Assembly: GCF_003202285.1 (NCBI RefSeq)
Contig: NZ_MASW01000002.1
Location: forward strand, 248,001-312,000
Length of the DNA: 64,000 nucleotides
Direction: 5' to 3'
DNA from: Prauserella muralis
GTDB taxonomy: Bacteria; Actinomycetota; Actinomycetes; Mycobacteriales; Pseudonocardiaceae
A program made the translations under genes and the position numbers. Under the pieces are notes generated by a model. It was not told where the DNA came from. It searched no databases and worked only from the letters and a program-made list of their open reading frames with translations. Shown here piece after piece: positions 1 through 8,868 of this stretch (position 1 is its first letter; every line of letters starts with the position of its first letter).

Positions 1-178
1 AACCGACTACTGGCGGATTGACACCGCAATTCTTGTCACCCACGCACAGCCTTCGCGGAGGAATGTGTCACCGCCCGCCAAGGAAATGGGTCTTTTGCTG
101 GCCGGGTGATACATTCCGCACCCCGTTTTCGATGTGCTCCATGTCACCCTCCAAGGACTGTGGGGAAGGAGTTGTGAC

Positions 179-1423
179 GTGGCCGGGCACGTGCTTGACG
201 ATCCGGCGGACGCTCCCGTTCTGCCGGGACGGCTCGCCGACATCATGCGGCCGGAGCTGGAGAGCGTCGCCGAGGAGATCATCACCGAGATCCGCGCGCT
301 GATTCCGGAGTACCGCCGCCCGCTCGACGGTCCGTACGGCAAGTCGATCCGCGCGGGCGTGCAGCAGGCGATCCGCCTGTTCGTGCAGCAGATCGCCGAC
401 CCGAGCGCCTCCAAGGACAACGCACACGAGGTGCACCGGCGGCTCGGGCAGTACGAGATGCGCGAGGGCCGCAGCCTGGACACGCTCCAGGCCGCCTACC
501 GGATGGGCGCGCGCGTGGCGTGGCGGCGCATCATGCGGGTCGGCAGGCAGAGCGGGTTCTCGTCGGCGGTGATGTCCCAGCTGGCCGACCGCATGCTGGC
601 GTTCATGGACGAGCTCGCCTCCGTGGCACTCGACGGCTACCTGGAGGCGAAGGCGGGCACCGCGGACGCGGTCCACACGTGGCGGCGCAGGCTGCTGCAG
701 CTCATCGTCGAACGGCCCGCCGCGCCCGCGGAGGCGATCGAGGAGCTGGCCCAGCTCGTCGGCTGGACCGTCCCGGCCACGGCGACTCCGGTGGCGGTGC
801 GGCCGCTGTACCGCGCCGCCCCGCCCGCGCATCCCGACCTCGACGCCGACGTGCTCACCGAACTCGGCGCGCGGGAGCCACACGTGCTGCTGCCCGGCGC
901 TGCGACCCGCGAGCGCGTGACCGCGCTGCAGGAGGCGTTGCCGCAGTGCAGGTTCGCCGTCGGCGCGTGCGTCCCGCTGCGCGAGGTCGCCGACGCGCTG
1001 CGCTGGGCGCGCAGGGCGCTCGCGCTCGTCGACGAGGGCGTCCTGCCCGCCAGCAGGGTGACGTGGTCGGACGAGTGCCTTCCCGTGCTGCTGCTGCATT
1101 CCGACGAGACCCTGGTCGCCAGGTTGCGCCAGCGCCTGCTGTCGTTGCTGGGCGGTCTCACCCCGAAGCAGCGGGAGCGCATGATCGAGACCCTGCGCGC
1201 GTGGCTCGACGCGCAGGGCAACGTGCACGGCATCGCCGGGCGGCTGCGCGTGCACCCGCAGACCGTGCGTTACCGGATGCGGCAGCTGGAGGCGACGTTC
1301 GGGCAGCGCCTGCACGACCCGGACGCCCGGTTCGAGCTGGAGGTGGCGGTGCGGTCGCTGCGGCGAGGCGGTCCGGCTGCGCCGGCCGCAGCCCGCCTGC
1401 CGGAGCCGCGCCTGCCGAGGTGA
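179..1423 (+). CDS. PucR-type C-terminal HTH transcriptional regulator
   Basis: Predicted DNA-binding regulator of about 414 residues. The C-terminal ~60 residues (after a LRAWLDAQGN segment, then GRLRVHPQTVRYRMRQLE) match the helix-turn-helix that closes PucR/CdaR-family regulators. The N-terminal ~150 residues are a helical domain resembling the RsbRD-type N-terminal domain and not the classical PucR purine domain, so the signal is unknown. I chose GTG 179 because GGAAGGAG lies about eight bases upstream; an in-frame GTG at 134 has no ribosome site. It is convergent with the mce operon, whose last gene ends 15 bases away, so it need not regulate mce. No effector can be read from the sequence. 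Confidence 0.85.
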   Translation: MAGHVLDDPADAPVLPGRLADIMRPELESVAEEIITEIRALIPEYRRPLDGPYGKSIRAGVQQAIRLFVQQIADPSASKDNAHEVHRRLGQYEMREGRSLDTLQAAYRMGARVAWRRIMRVGRQSGFSSAVMSQLADRMLAFMDELASVALDGYLEAKAGTADAVHTWRRRLLQLIVERPAAPAEAIEELAQLVGWTVPATATPVAVRPLYRAAPPAHPDLDADVLTELGAREPHVLLPGAATRERVTALQEALPQCRFAVGACVPLREVADALRWARRALALVDEGVLPASRVTWSDECLPVLLLHSDETLVARLRQRLLSLLGGLTPKQRERMIETLRAWLDAQGNVHGIAGRLRVHPQTVRYRMRQLEATFGQRLHDPDARFELEVAVRSLRRGGPAAPAAARLPEPRLPR

Positions 1424-1438
1424 GCCGGAGCTCGCCGC

Positions 1439-1936
1439 TCAGCGTGGCCGCAGGCCGGTGACCACCCAGCGCTCGCCTGCCCGCTGGACGGTGACCAGCA
1501 GCTGCGCCGCGGCGGCGCTCGGCCTGCCCTCGCCCCGGGTCGCCGCCTGGTCGAGAAACGCGAGCACCTGGGCCTGCTCGCCGGTGAGCGAGCGCACGGC
1601 CGTGCCCACGACGTGCGTCGTGACCGTCAGCCGCTGCTCCGGCGCCCGCGCGCGCACCTGCGTGAACAGCCGGGCGTAGGCCTGCCGTGCCTCGCCGCGC
1701 AGCAGCCGCCGTGCCGCTCGCTCGGTGGCGGCGGTGTCGTCGTGCGCGTAGGAGAACACCTTGCTCAGCGTGCTGGTCACCGCCGCACTCACCTCGGCGG
1801 TCGCCTCGGCGTCCACCAGCGCGGCGTTGCGCGCCGACTCCGCCGAGCGCAGGCCGGAGGCCTCCACCGAGAACCAGGTGCCCAGCCCGGCGAGCAGCAC
1901 CGCCGCGGCGAACAGCACCATCGGCAACCGCCTCAC
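1439..1936 (-). CDS. Mce-associated membrane protein (distal)
   Basis: Small protein of 165 residues with one N-terminal membrane helix (residues about 5-22, VLFAAAVLLAGLGTW) and an extracytoplasmic domain of the SnoaL/NTF2-like type seen in Mce-associated (Mas) proteins, ending in WVVTGLRPR. Mas proteins accompany mce operons and are thought to stabilise the Mce complex or take part in lipid handoff; the exact role here is inference. It is the last gene of the operon and overlaps the upstream mas gene by four bases, which implies translational coupling. Its end faces the convergent regulator at 179-1423. Confidence 0.85.
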   Translation of the reverse strand: MRRLPMVLFAAAVLLAGLGTWFSVEASGLRSAESARNAALVDAEATAEVSAAVTSTLSKVFSYAHDDTAATERAARRLLRGEARQAYARLFTQVRARAPEQRLTVTTHVVGTAVRSLTGEQAQVLAFLDQAATRGEGRPSAAAAQLLVTVQRAGERWVVTGLRPR

Positions 1937-2445
1937 GACGCACCGCCTCCCACGGGAACCGCGTCGAGCGCGCTGAGCTTCCAGCCACCGTCGGTGCGCC
2001 GCAGGCCCGCGACGAACCGGTTGCGCGTGGCGGCGGGCTCCGTGCCGTCCCTCGCAGTGGTGATCTCCACCGACACCAGCATCTTCGCGGTTCCGGCCTC
2101 GACGTCCAGCTCGCTCAGCGCGGCCTCCAGCACGCGCCCCGTCGCCACGGTCCCGCCCTCGCGCAGCCGCGTGCGTGTGCGTTCGTCGGTGGCGGCGTAC
2201 TCGTCGCGCAGCGGGCCCGTGGACACGGCGAGCCAGCGCCGGATGCCCGCCTCCACGTCGCGGTAGTCGAGCGTCGTCACCTGCGCCACGTGCTCACGGC
2301 CCGCGCGCAGCGCCTCGTCGCGTGCGGCCGCGGCGGCCAGGGTGTCGTCGCGCGCGGCGGTCAGCCACGACCAGGCGCCCCACCCGGCGAACAGGCCCGC
2401 GGCCACCAGGGCGGCCGCCGCCAGCACGGTCACTCGTCGAGCCAC
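1933..2445 (-). CDS. Mce-associated membrane protein (proximal)
   Basis: Protein of 170 residues with an N-terminal membrane anchor (residues about 6-30, VLAAAALVAAGLFAGWGAW) followed by a coiled stretch and an NTF2-like periplasm-side domain ending in WKLSALDAVPVGGGAS. It resembles the neighbouring mas gene in length and architecture, so the two are probably tandem paralogues. The GTG start at 2445 lies 16 bases inside the 3' end of mceF. Function is inferred only from family and operon position: an accessory of the Mce lipid importer at the cell envelope. Confidence 0.85.
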   Translation of the reverse strand: MARRVTVLAAAALVAAGLFAGWGAWSWLTAARDDTLAAAAARDEALRAGREHVAQVTTLDYRDVEAGIRRWLAVSTGPLRDEYAATDERTRTRLREGGTVATGRVLEAALSELDVEAGTAKMLVSVEITTARDGTEPAATRNRFVAGLRRTDGGWKLSALDAVPVGGGAS

Positions 2446-3623
2446 AGCAGCTCCTCCAGACTGGTCGCGACAGCGGGCAACGCCCCGGCGCGCCCCTGCC
2501 CCGGCACGGCGGCCTCCGGGACCCCGCCGCGGGGCGCGTGCTGCGAGCCGCGCACGGAAGGCGCGCTGCCCCGCGGCAGGGTGCACGCCGCGCCGGTGTT
2601 GAACGGCGCCGGTGAGGTGTCCTCGCCGTCGCGGTAACGCGTGCCCTCGTAGCCCCGCACACACGGCGGCGGGTCGAAGAACGTCAGCGCCAGCGACAGG
2701 TGCCCGCCGTCCGGGGTGATGGCCGTGGACGTCGCCGCGACGCTGCGGGGCAGGGTGACGAACAGGTGCTCCATGCCCGCGTCCCGCGTGGCGAACAGCC
2801 GGGACGTGGTGAGCAGGTTCGCCACGAGCACCGAAAGGCCGGGGTTGGTGTCGTCGAGCAGGCCGCTCAGCTGCGTCGCCGCCTGCGGTGCCGTGCCGAT
2901 GAGGCGGCGCAGGTCGCCGTCGGAGGCGGCCAGCTCGGCGGCGAACCGTCTGGCGTCCCCGGCGAACGAGTGCCACGCCCGTGACGACTCGGCCTGCGTG
3001 CGCAGCACGGTGGCGCCGTCGTCGATGAGCGCACTGGTCTGCGGCAGGTGCGCGGCGGCGGCGCGGGTGAACCGGTCCGAGGAGTCCAGCAGCACCTGCA
3101 GGCTCGGGCCGGTGCCGCGCAGCGCGTCGTGCAGCTCGTCCACCACCACCCGCAGCGAGTCGGTCGGCACCGACTCGGTGAACGCGCTCAGGTTGCCGAG
3201 CAGCGTCTCCACCCGCAGCGGCACGGTCGTCACCTCGCGTGGGATCACGGCGCCGTCGGTCAGGTAGGGGCCGTCGGCGGTGCGCGGCTGCAGGTCCACG
3301 TACTGCTCGCCGACCGCCGAGCGGTTGGCCACCACCGCCCGCGAGTTCACCGGTATCGGCGGCGCCTCGTCCTCGATGTGCAGGTCGGCCTCCATGCCCT
3401 CGTCGGTGAGCCGCAGCTCGCCGACCCTGCCCACCGCCACGCCGCGATAGGTCACCTCACCGCCCGTGAAGATGCCACCCGCCTCGGCCAGCTGGAGCCG
3501 CACGAGGTACCCGCCGCCGAACAGCCTGCCGAGCCCGGCGTAGCTGGCGCCGACGAACGCCACGGCCGACAGCGCGATCACCACGAACGCCAGCACCTGC
3601 ACCCGGATCCTCAGGGTGAGCAT
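2430..3623 (-). CDS. MCE family protein, MceF position
   Basis: Mce substrate-binding/channel subunit of 397 residues. An N-terminal membrane helix (about residues 8-30) precedes the MlaD/MCE beta-barrel domain (GGIFTGGEVTYRGVAVGRV ... VDLQP), then a long helical region typical of Mce proteins, and a low-complexity tail. In the family, six Mce proteins form a hexameric channel across the periplasm that carries lipids or sterols. The ATG at 3623 overlaps the mceE stop in a TGATG. The sixth position in the operon gives the MceF assignment; the cargo cannot be told from sequence. Confidence 0.93.
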   Translation of the reverse strand: MLTLRIRVQVLAFVVIALSAVAFVGASYAGLGRLFGGGYLVRLQLAEAGGIFTGGEVTYRGVAVGRVGELRLTDEGMEADLHIEDEAPPIPVNSRAVVANRSAVGEQYVDLQPRTADGPYLTDGAVIPREVTTVPLRVETLLGNLSAFTESVPTDSLRVVVDELHDALRGTGPSLQVLLDSSDRFTRAAAAHLPQTSALIDDGATVLRTQAESSRAWHSFAGDARRFAAELAASDGDLRRLIGTAPQAATQLSGLLDDTNPGLSVLVANLLTTSRLFATRDAGMEHLFVTLPRSVAATSTAITPDGGHLSLALTFFDPPPCVRGYEGTRYRDGEDTSPAPFNTGAACTLPRGSAPSVRGSQHAPRGGVPEAAVPGQGRAGALPAVATSLEELLWLDE

Positions 3624-4669
3624 CAGGATCCGCCCCCGTCCGTTGGGGGGACGGGCAGTGGCGGGATCGGTTCCGTGTAGTCGTCCGAGGGCACCAGCTC
3701 GACGAAGGCGTTGAGGTAGTCGCCGCGCACGCCGTCGAGCACCGCGTCGGTGAACGGGAACGTCGGCAGGATCTCCAGCGCCTCCGGCAGGTCCTGACCG
3801 GCGTCGGCGAGCCGGTGCAGGATGGGGGCCAGCGCCTTCAGATCGGCCACCAGGTCCTCCCGGGTGCGGTCGATGACGTCCACCGCGACGCCGGAGAGCT
3901 CGTCCAGCGAGCGCAGCATCGTCACCAGCGCGTCCCGCTGCCGGGACAGCTCCGCGAGGCCCGGAGTGAGGTCGTTGAGGGCCCCGGTGATCTGCGCCTG
4001 GCGGCCACGCAGCGTCGAGGCGAGCCGGTTGAGCCCGTCCAGCGCCTCGGTGATGTCGGAGCGGCGGCCGTCCAGATCGGACACCAGCGTCTCCACCCCG
4101 GAGAGGAACGAGCGCAGCTGCCGCTCGTTGCCGGACAGCGCGCTCGACAGCTCCCGGTTGATCGTGCGCAGCTGCGCGATCCCGCCACCGTTGAGCAGCA
4201 GCGACAGCGCGCCGAAGACCTCCTCGACCTCGGGATGCCGGTTGGTGCGGGCCACGGGGATCACCGCGCCGTCGGTGAGCCTGCCCGCGCGCTCGCCCCG
4301 GCGCTCGCGGGGCGCGGCCAGCTCCACGAACTTCTCGCCGAGCAGGCTCGACTGACGGATGTTGGCCAGCGCGTTGGCCGGCAGCCGCACGTCGCCGTTG
4401 ACCACGAGCAGCGCCTGCGCCGTCCAGCCGTCGTCGCCGCGGAGCGTGATGGACTCGACCCGCCCGACCGGCACGTCGTTGACCTTCACTGCCGCGTGCG
4501 GCACCAGGTCGAGCACGTCGCGGAACTGGGCGGTGACGCGGTAGGGGTGCTCGCCGACGTCCGCTCCGCCGGGCAGCGGCAGGTCGTGGACGCCGTCGAA
4601 CCCGGAGGGGGCGCAGCCGGCGACGGCGACCCCCAGCGCCACGGTCACCACGAGCGCGCGCAGCCGCAT
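3623..4669 (-). CDS. MCE family lipoprotein, MceE position (LprK-like)
   Basis: Mce protein of 348 residues that begins with a lipoprotein signal: hydrophobic ALVVTVALGVAVAGC with the lipobox VAGC, so Cys-19 should be lipidated. This is the known hallmark of the fifth mce gene (LprK in mycobacteria). The MCE domain follows (DLVPHAAVKVNDVPVGRVESI), then a long alpha-helical segment and a proline-rich tail. It joins mceD and mceF through one-base TGATG overlaps, so the whole block is translated in close coupling. Confidence 0.93.
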   Translation of the reverse strand: MRLRALVVTVALGVAVAGCAPSGFDGVHDLPLPGGADVGEHPYRVTAQFRDVLDLVPHAAVKVNDVPVGRVESITLRGDDGWTAQALLVVNGDVRLPANALANIRQSSLLGEKFVELAAPRERRGERAGRLTDGAVIPVARTNRHPEVEEVFGALSLLLNGGGIAQLRTINRELSSALSGNERQLRSFLSGVETLVSDLDGRRSDITEALDGLNRLASTLRGRQAQITGALNDLTPGLAELSRQRDALVTMLRSLDELSGVAVDVIDRTREDLVADLKALAPILHRLADAGQDLPEALEILPTFPFTDAVLDGVRGDYLNAFVELVPSDDYTEPIPPLPVPPTDGGGS

Positions 4670-5655
4670 CAGCCCTCACCTCCGGTGGCCGGCACGGGCA
4701 GGTACTCGAGCAGGTTCGTGCGGCCCTGCAGGGTGCCGCTGTCCGGATCGAACGCCCGCAGCACGTTGTCGGCGGCCAGCGGTGCGGCGTCCAGCGCCTC
4801 GGCCAGGGACGCGCGCTGGTCGGTGAGCAGCTGCGTGGTACCCGCCAGTTTGTCGACATTGGACTTGACGGCCGCGCGGTTGTCGCGGATGAACGCCTGG
4901 ATCTCGCCGAGCGCGGTGCCCAGCGTGCGCAGTGCGGCGGACAGTTCGTCGCGGTCGGCGGACAGCGTCTGCCAGACCCGCGCGAGCTGGTCGGTGGCCT
5001 GCCGCACCCGGCTGTCGTTGCCTGCCAGCATCCCGGTGAACCGGCTCAGCTGCTCGACGGTGCCGAACAGGTCGTCCTCGGACCCGGCGAGCGTGCGCGC
5101 GAGGTCGGCGACGTGGCGCACCGACTCGTTGAACGCGGCACCGTTGCCGTGGAGGTTCGCGGCGCCGGTGTCGAGCAGGTCCGACAGCGCCCCGCGTGCG
5201 TTGGCGCCGTCCGGTCCGAGCGCGGTGACGAGGTCGTTGAGGCTGGCGTAGAGCTGGTCCAGCTCGACGGGCGTGGCGGTGCGCCCGGCGGGGATCATGG
5301 CGCCGTCGGCGATCCGGGGCCCGCCGGCTGCCAGGTCGGGTAGCTGCACGTAGCGGTCGGCGACCACGCTCGGGGCCACCACGACGGCGCGGGTGTCCGC
5401 CGCGACGGGCGCGTCCCGTTCGACGCGCAGCACCACCTCCACCCGCTCCCCGCGCGGCGTCACCGCCTCGACCTCGCCGACGCGCACGCCGAGCACCCGC
5501 ACGTCGGAACCGGGGTACACGCCGACGGCACGGGTGAAGTAGGCGGTGACGCGGGGGTCGCCGTCGCGGGCGAGGACCCACCACAGGCCCGTGGCCAGCA
5601 GCAGCCCCAGCACCACCAGCACCGTCAGCAGCAGCCGTAGCCTGGTCGCGGTCAC
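4669..5655 (-). CDS. MCE family protein, MceD position
   Basis: Mce protein of 328 residues: membrane helix at residues about 5-26 (LRLLLTVLVVLGLLLATGLWW), MCE domain around residues 33-110 (GVYPGSDVRVLGVRVGEV ... DRYVQLPDL), then the extended helical region. The GTG at 5655 overlaps the mceC stop by four bases (GTGA), which is why I prefer it over longer starts. It is the fourth Mce subunit of the putative lipid import channel. Confidence 0.92.
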   Translation of the reverse strand: MTATRLRLLLTVLVVLGLLLATGLWWVLARDGDPRVTAYFTRAVGVYPGSDVRVLGVRVGEVEAVTPRGERVEVVLRVERDAPVAADTRAVVVAPSVVADRYVQLPDLAAGGPRIADGAMIPAGRTATPVELDQLYASLNDLVTALGPDGANARGALSDLLDTGAANLHGNGAAFNESVRHVADLARTLAGSEDDLFGTVEQLSRFTGMLAGNDSRVRQATDQLARVWQTLSADRDELSAALRTLGTALGEIQAFIRDNRAAVKSNVDKLAGTTQLLTDQRASLAEALDAAPLAADNVLRAFDPDSGTLQGRTNLLEYLPVPATGGEG

Positions 5656-6647
5656 GAGCCACCTCCCTCGCCAGGGCGGGGTGGCCTGCACGGCGCACGG
5701 TTGCCGTCCACCAGCCCGCAGAGGTAGGTGTCGATCCACCGCCCGTTGCCTGCCGCGTTGGTGACCAGCCGGAAGTACGGCCCGGCGAGCTTCAGCCCGC
5801 GGTCGAGGTCGGCGGTGTGCCGCCGCAGGATCGTGGTCACCGTGTCGAGCTGCGCCAGCGCAGGGGCCAGCTGGTCGCGGTTGTCGGCGACCAGCCCGGA
5901 GATCTGCGTGGCGAGCCGTTCGGCGCCGGTCAGCAGGCCGTGGATGGCGGTCCTGCGGTGGTCCAGTTCGGTGAGCAGCAGGTTGCCGTCGTCGATGAGG
6001 CGCCGGAACTCGTCGCTGGAGGACGCCAGCGTCGCCGAGATCGTGTGTGCGTTGCCGAGCAGCTCCGCGAGCTCGGCGTCGCGGGAGGCGATGGTGCGCG
6101 ACAGGGCGCTGAGCCCGTCCAGCGCCGTGCGCACGTGCCGGGGCGAGTCGGCGAAGGTCTCCGACATCGTGCGGAAGCTGCGCGCCAGCTGCTCGGTGTC
6201 GATGGCTTCCGCCGTGGTGGCGAGTCCCTCGAACGCCGTCGTCACGTCGTAGGGGGTGGTGGTGCGCTCCAGCGGGATGGGCACGTCCGGGTCCTGCCCG
6301 GCCTCGCCCACCGGGTGCAGGGCGAGGAACTTCTGCCCCAGCAGGGTTTTGATCTTGATCTCGGCGGTGGTGCGGTCGCCCACCCAGGCGTCGCTCACGC
6401 GGAAGGTGACGAGCACGCGGTCCTCGGCGAGACCGACGTCGGTGACCTCGCCGACCTTGATGCCGGCGACGCGCACCTCGTTGGCGGGCACCAGCCCGGC
6501 CGCCTCGCTGAACTCGGCCCGGTACGTGGTGCCGCCGCCGACGATGGGCAGGTCCTCGTAGCCGAACACCGCGGCGGCGACGGCGGCGATGACCACCGTG
6601 CCCACCACGCCGAGCGTGATCGGGTTGCGCTCGCGGAAGCTTCTCAT
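5652..6647 (-). CDS. MCE family protein, MceC position
   Basis: Mce protein of 331 residues. It starts MRSFRERNPITLG, a common opening in this family, followed by a membrane helix, the MCE domain (GLVPANEVRVAGIKVGEV ... GQKFLALHP) and a helical region that ends in a short cysteine-containing tail (TYLCGLVDG), also typical of MceB/C. ATG 6647 overlaps the mceB stop as ATGA. Third Mce subunit of the channel. Confidence 0.93.
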   Translation of the reverse strand: MRSFRERNPITLGVVGTVVIAAVAAAVFGYEDLPIVGGGTTYRAEFSEAAGLVPANEVRVAGIKVGEVTDVGLAEDRVLVTFRVSDAWVGDRTTAEIKIKTLLGQKFLALHPVGEAGQDPDVPIPLERTTTPYDVTTAFEGLATTAEAIDTEQLARSFRTMSETFADSPRHVRTALDGLSALSRTIASRDAELAELLGNAHTISATLASSSDEFRRLIDDGNLLLTELDHRRTAIHGLLTGAERLATQISGLVADNRDQLAPALAQLDTVTTILRRHTADLDRGLKLAGPYFRLVTNAAGNGRWIDTYLCGLVDGNRAPCRPPRPGEGGGS

Positions 6648-7645
6648 CGCAGGCACCTCTCGGGCATCGGGTCCGGCCGGTGGCCCTGCTCCGGGTCGGT
6701 GAGCAGAATCCCTTCGCACAGATAGAAGTTCAGCCACGAGCCGTAGGACGCCGTGCGGCCGAGCGCGGTGAACTTCTCCGGCAGCGTGGTCAGGAAGGCG
6801 TCCAGCTCCGGCTCGCCGGTGGCCAGGTTGCGGGAGAGCACCCCGAGCCCGGCGATGCTGTCCTTCAACGGTTTCCTGGCCTGCTCGAAGAGCCCGGCGG
6901 TGGCGGTCGTCAGCCGCGCCATGCCCTCGATCGACTCCCCGATGGCGGCGCGGTCCTCGGCGAGGCCGGTGACCAGCCGCTGCAGGGTGGAGACCAGAGT
7001 GGACAGCGCGTCGCCCTCGCCGTTGACGGTCCGCAGCACGGAGTTGAGGTTGTCGATGACCTCGCCGATCACCCGGTCGCGGCCGGCGAGGGTGGCGGTG
7101 AGCGATCCCGTGTGGGCGAGCAGGCTCTCCACGGTGCCGCCCTCGCCCTGCAGCACCCGCACGATCTCGCCGGAGAGCTGGTTCACGTCCTGCGGCGAGA
7201 GCGCCTGGAACAGCGGCTGGAAGCCGTTGAACAGCTCCGTGAGGTCGAGCGCAGGCGTCGTGCGTTCCAGCGGGATCTCCGAGCCGGGCGCCAGCGTGCC
7301 CTGGGCGGGCTCGTCGCCGCGGTCGAGGGCGAGGTAGCGCTGGCCGATCATGTTGCGGTAGCGGATGGTGGCGGTGACGTCGGCGGGCAGTTCCCGGCCA
7401 CGTTCGACGGAGAAGCGCACGAGCGCGAGGTGTGCGTCCACCACGGCCAGCTCGTCCACCTGACCCACGCGGACCCCGGAGATGCGCACGTCGTCGCCGG
7501 GATTGAGGGAGGTGACGTCGGTGAACCGGGCGCTGTAGGCGACGCGGTCGCCGACCCCGGTGTTGCCGATGGACACCGCGAGCAGCGCCGTGGCGAGGCC
7601 GGTGACGAGCACGAACAGCAGCCCTTTGGCGAGCGCCCCTTTCAT
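6644..7645 (-). CDS. MCE family protein, MceB position
   Basis: Mce protein of 333 residues with an N-terminal membrane segment (residues about 7-28), an MCE domain (LNPGDDVRISGVRVGQV ... IGQRYLALDRG) and a helical domain ending in a C-terminal region with SWLNFYLCEG. Both ends are in four-base ATGA overlaps with mceA and mceC. Second Mce subunit in the operon. Confidence 0.93.
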   Translation of the reverse strand: MKGALAKGLLFVLVTGLATALLAVSIGNTGVGDRVAYSARFTDVTSLNPGDDVRISGVRVGQVDELAVVDAHLALVRFSVERGRELPADVTATIRYRNMIGQRYLALDRGDEPAQGTLAPGSEIPLERTTPALDLTELFNGFQPLFQALSPQDVNQLSGEIVRVLQGEGGTVESLLAHTGSLTATLAGRDRVIGEVIDNLNSVLRTVNGEGDALSTLVSTLQRLVTGLAEDRAAIGESIEGMARLTTATAGLFEQARKPLKDSIAGLGVLSRNLATGEPELDAFLTTLPEKFTALGRTASYGSWLNFYLCEGILLTDPEQGHRPDPMPERCLR

Positions 7646-8868
7646 GTCAGCTCCACCTCCACTCCGCGGTACAGCGGCCCGACGAGCACGCTCGCCCAGG
7701 GCGGCGCGTCGGCGACGAGCGTCGACAGCAACTCACGCTCCTGCGGGGAGTTGGGCAGCCCGAGGTCGTCGGCGAGCAGCGGGTGCCCGGCACTGCCCGG
7801 TACCGCCGCCGCGACGCCCGTGGTGGGCGCGACACCACTCGGATAGCAGCGCGGCCCGCCGGTGGCGTCGTACACCGGGTCGTCGGCGCCCGGCACGTAC
7901 TTGCCACGCGAGGGCGTCACCGTCGCCTGGAAGTGCAGCCCCGGCTCGCCGGTTCCCGCGCCCAGCACGGTGTCCATCGCCGGTTTCAGGTCCGCCAGCG
8001 CCTTGAGCGTGCACGGGAAACCGGGGGAGTAGCGGGCCGCCAGCTCCAGCGGCTCGCGGCTGGTGGCCGTCAGCTGGATGAGGTTGTCCCGGTTGGCGCG
8101 CAGGAACCGCCCCACGTCCTGCGAGGTCGTGGTGACCTGCGCGTACAGCAGGTCCAGCTCGGTGCCCTGCTCGGCGACCGTGTCCAGCGTGACGGCGGTA
8201 TCGGTGAGTGCGTCCAGCACGTCGGGCGCGATGTCGCCGTACAGGCGGCTGACCGCGGCAAGGTCGCGGATGTTCTCACCGAGCCGGGGCAGGTTCGGGT
8301 TGAACTCGTCCAGGTAGTCCGCCGCGGCGACGAGTGTGTCGCCCAGTTGCTCGCCGCGTCCCTCCAGCGCCGTGGACACGGCGGTCAGCGTGCTCGCGAG
8401 CTTCTGTGGCTGCACGGCCTGCAGCACGGGCAGCAGGTTGTCGAAGACCCGCTCCAGCTCGATCGCGTTGGCGGAGCGGTCCTGCGAGATCACGTCGCCC
8501 TCGGCCAGCGGTGGGGCGGTGGATTCGTCCGGAATGGACAGCTGCACGTAGCGTTCGCCGAACAGTGTCTTCGGGATCAGCAGCGCCGTGACGTCCCTGG
8601 GCAGCCGGTCGACGGTGTCCGGGTCCAGGGCCAGCAGGATCTCGGCGCCCTCGCCCGAGCTGCGTACCGAGCGCACCTCGCCGACGAGCACACCGCGCGC
8701 CTTGACGTCGGAGGACTCCCGGAGCTGGTTGCCGATGTGGTCGGTGCGCAGCGTCACCAGCACCGCCGCGACGAAGTCCTTGTTGTACACGCGCACCGAC
8801 AGTGAGATGAGCAGTCCCAGCACCAGCAGGAACGCCACCCCCGCCGCCCTGACCCCGAGCTTTCTCAT
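7642..8868 (-). CDS. MCE family protein, MceA position
   Basis: Mce protein of 408 residues, first of the six. One membrane helix (residues about 8-27) precedes the MCE domain (HIGNQLRESSDVKARGVLVGEV ... FGERYVQL), then a long helical segment and a C-terminal extension with a conserved-looking FPCTLKAL motif. ATG 8868 overlaps the stop of the frameshifted yrbE by four bases. If the upstream frameshift is genuine, expression of this gene and those downstream could be reduced by loss of translational coupling. Confidence 0.93.
   Translation of the reverse strand: MRKLGVRAAGVAFLLVLGLLISLSVRVYNKDFVAAVLVTLRTDHIGNQLRESSDVKARGVLVGEVRSVRSSGEGAEILLALDPDTVDRLPRDVTALLIPKTLFGERYVQLSIPDESTAPPLAEGDVISQDRSANAIELERVFDNLLPVLQAVQPQKLASTLTAVSTALEGRGEQLGDTLVAAADYLDEFNPNLPRLGENIRDLAAVSRLYGDIAPDVLDALTDTAVTLDTVAEQGTELDLLYAQVTTTSQDVGRFLRANRDNLIQLTATSREPLELAARYSPGFPCTLKALADLKPAMDTVLGAGTGEPGLHFQATVTPSRGKYVPGADDPVYDATGGPRCYPSGVAPTTGVAAAVPGSAGHPLLADDLGLPNSPQERELLSTLVADAPPWASVLVGPLYRGVEVELT

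Noticed and set aside
1-178. Gene in the first 178 bases
   Set aside because: No frame had a ribosome site or protein-like composition; it is probably upstream control sequence of the regulator.
68-1315. Minus-strand frame opposite the first regulator
   Set aside because: Shadow frame; the plus strand has a ribosome site and a clear HTH domain.
4670-4859. Upstream extension of mceF and other mce genes to distant starts
   Set aside because: The extended parts overlap the preceding mce gene in another frame and lack family similarity; starts at the overlapping ATG/GTG give standard Mce lengths.
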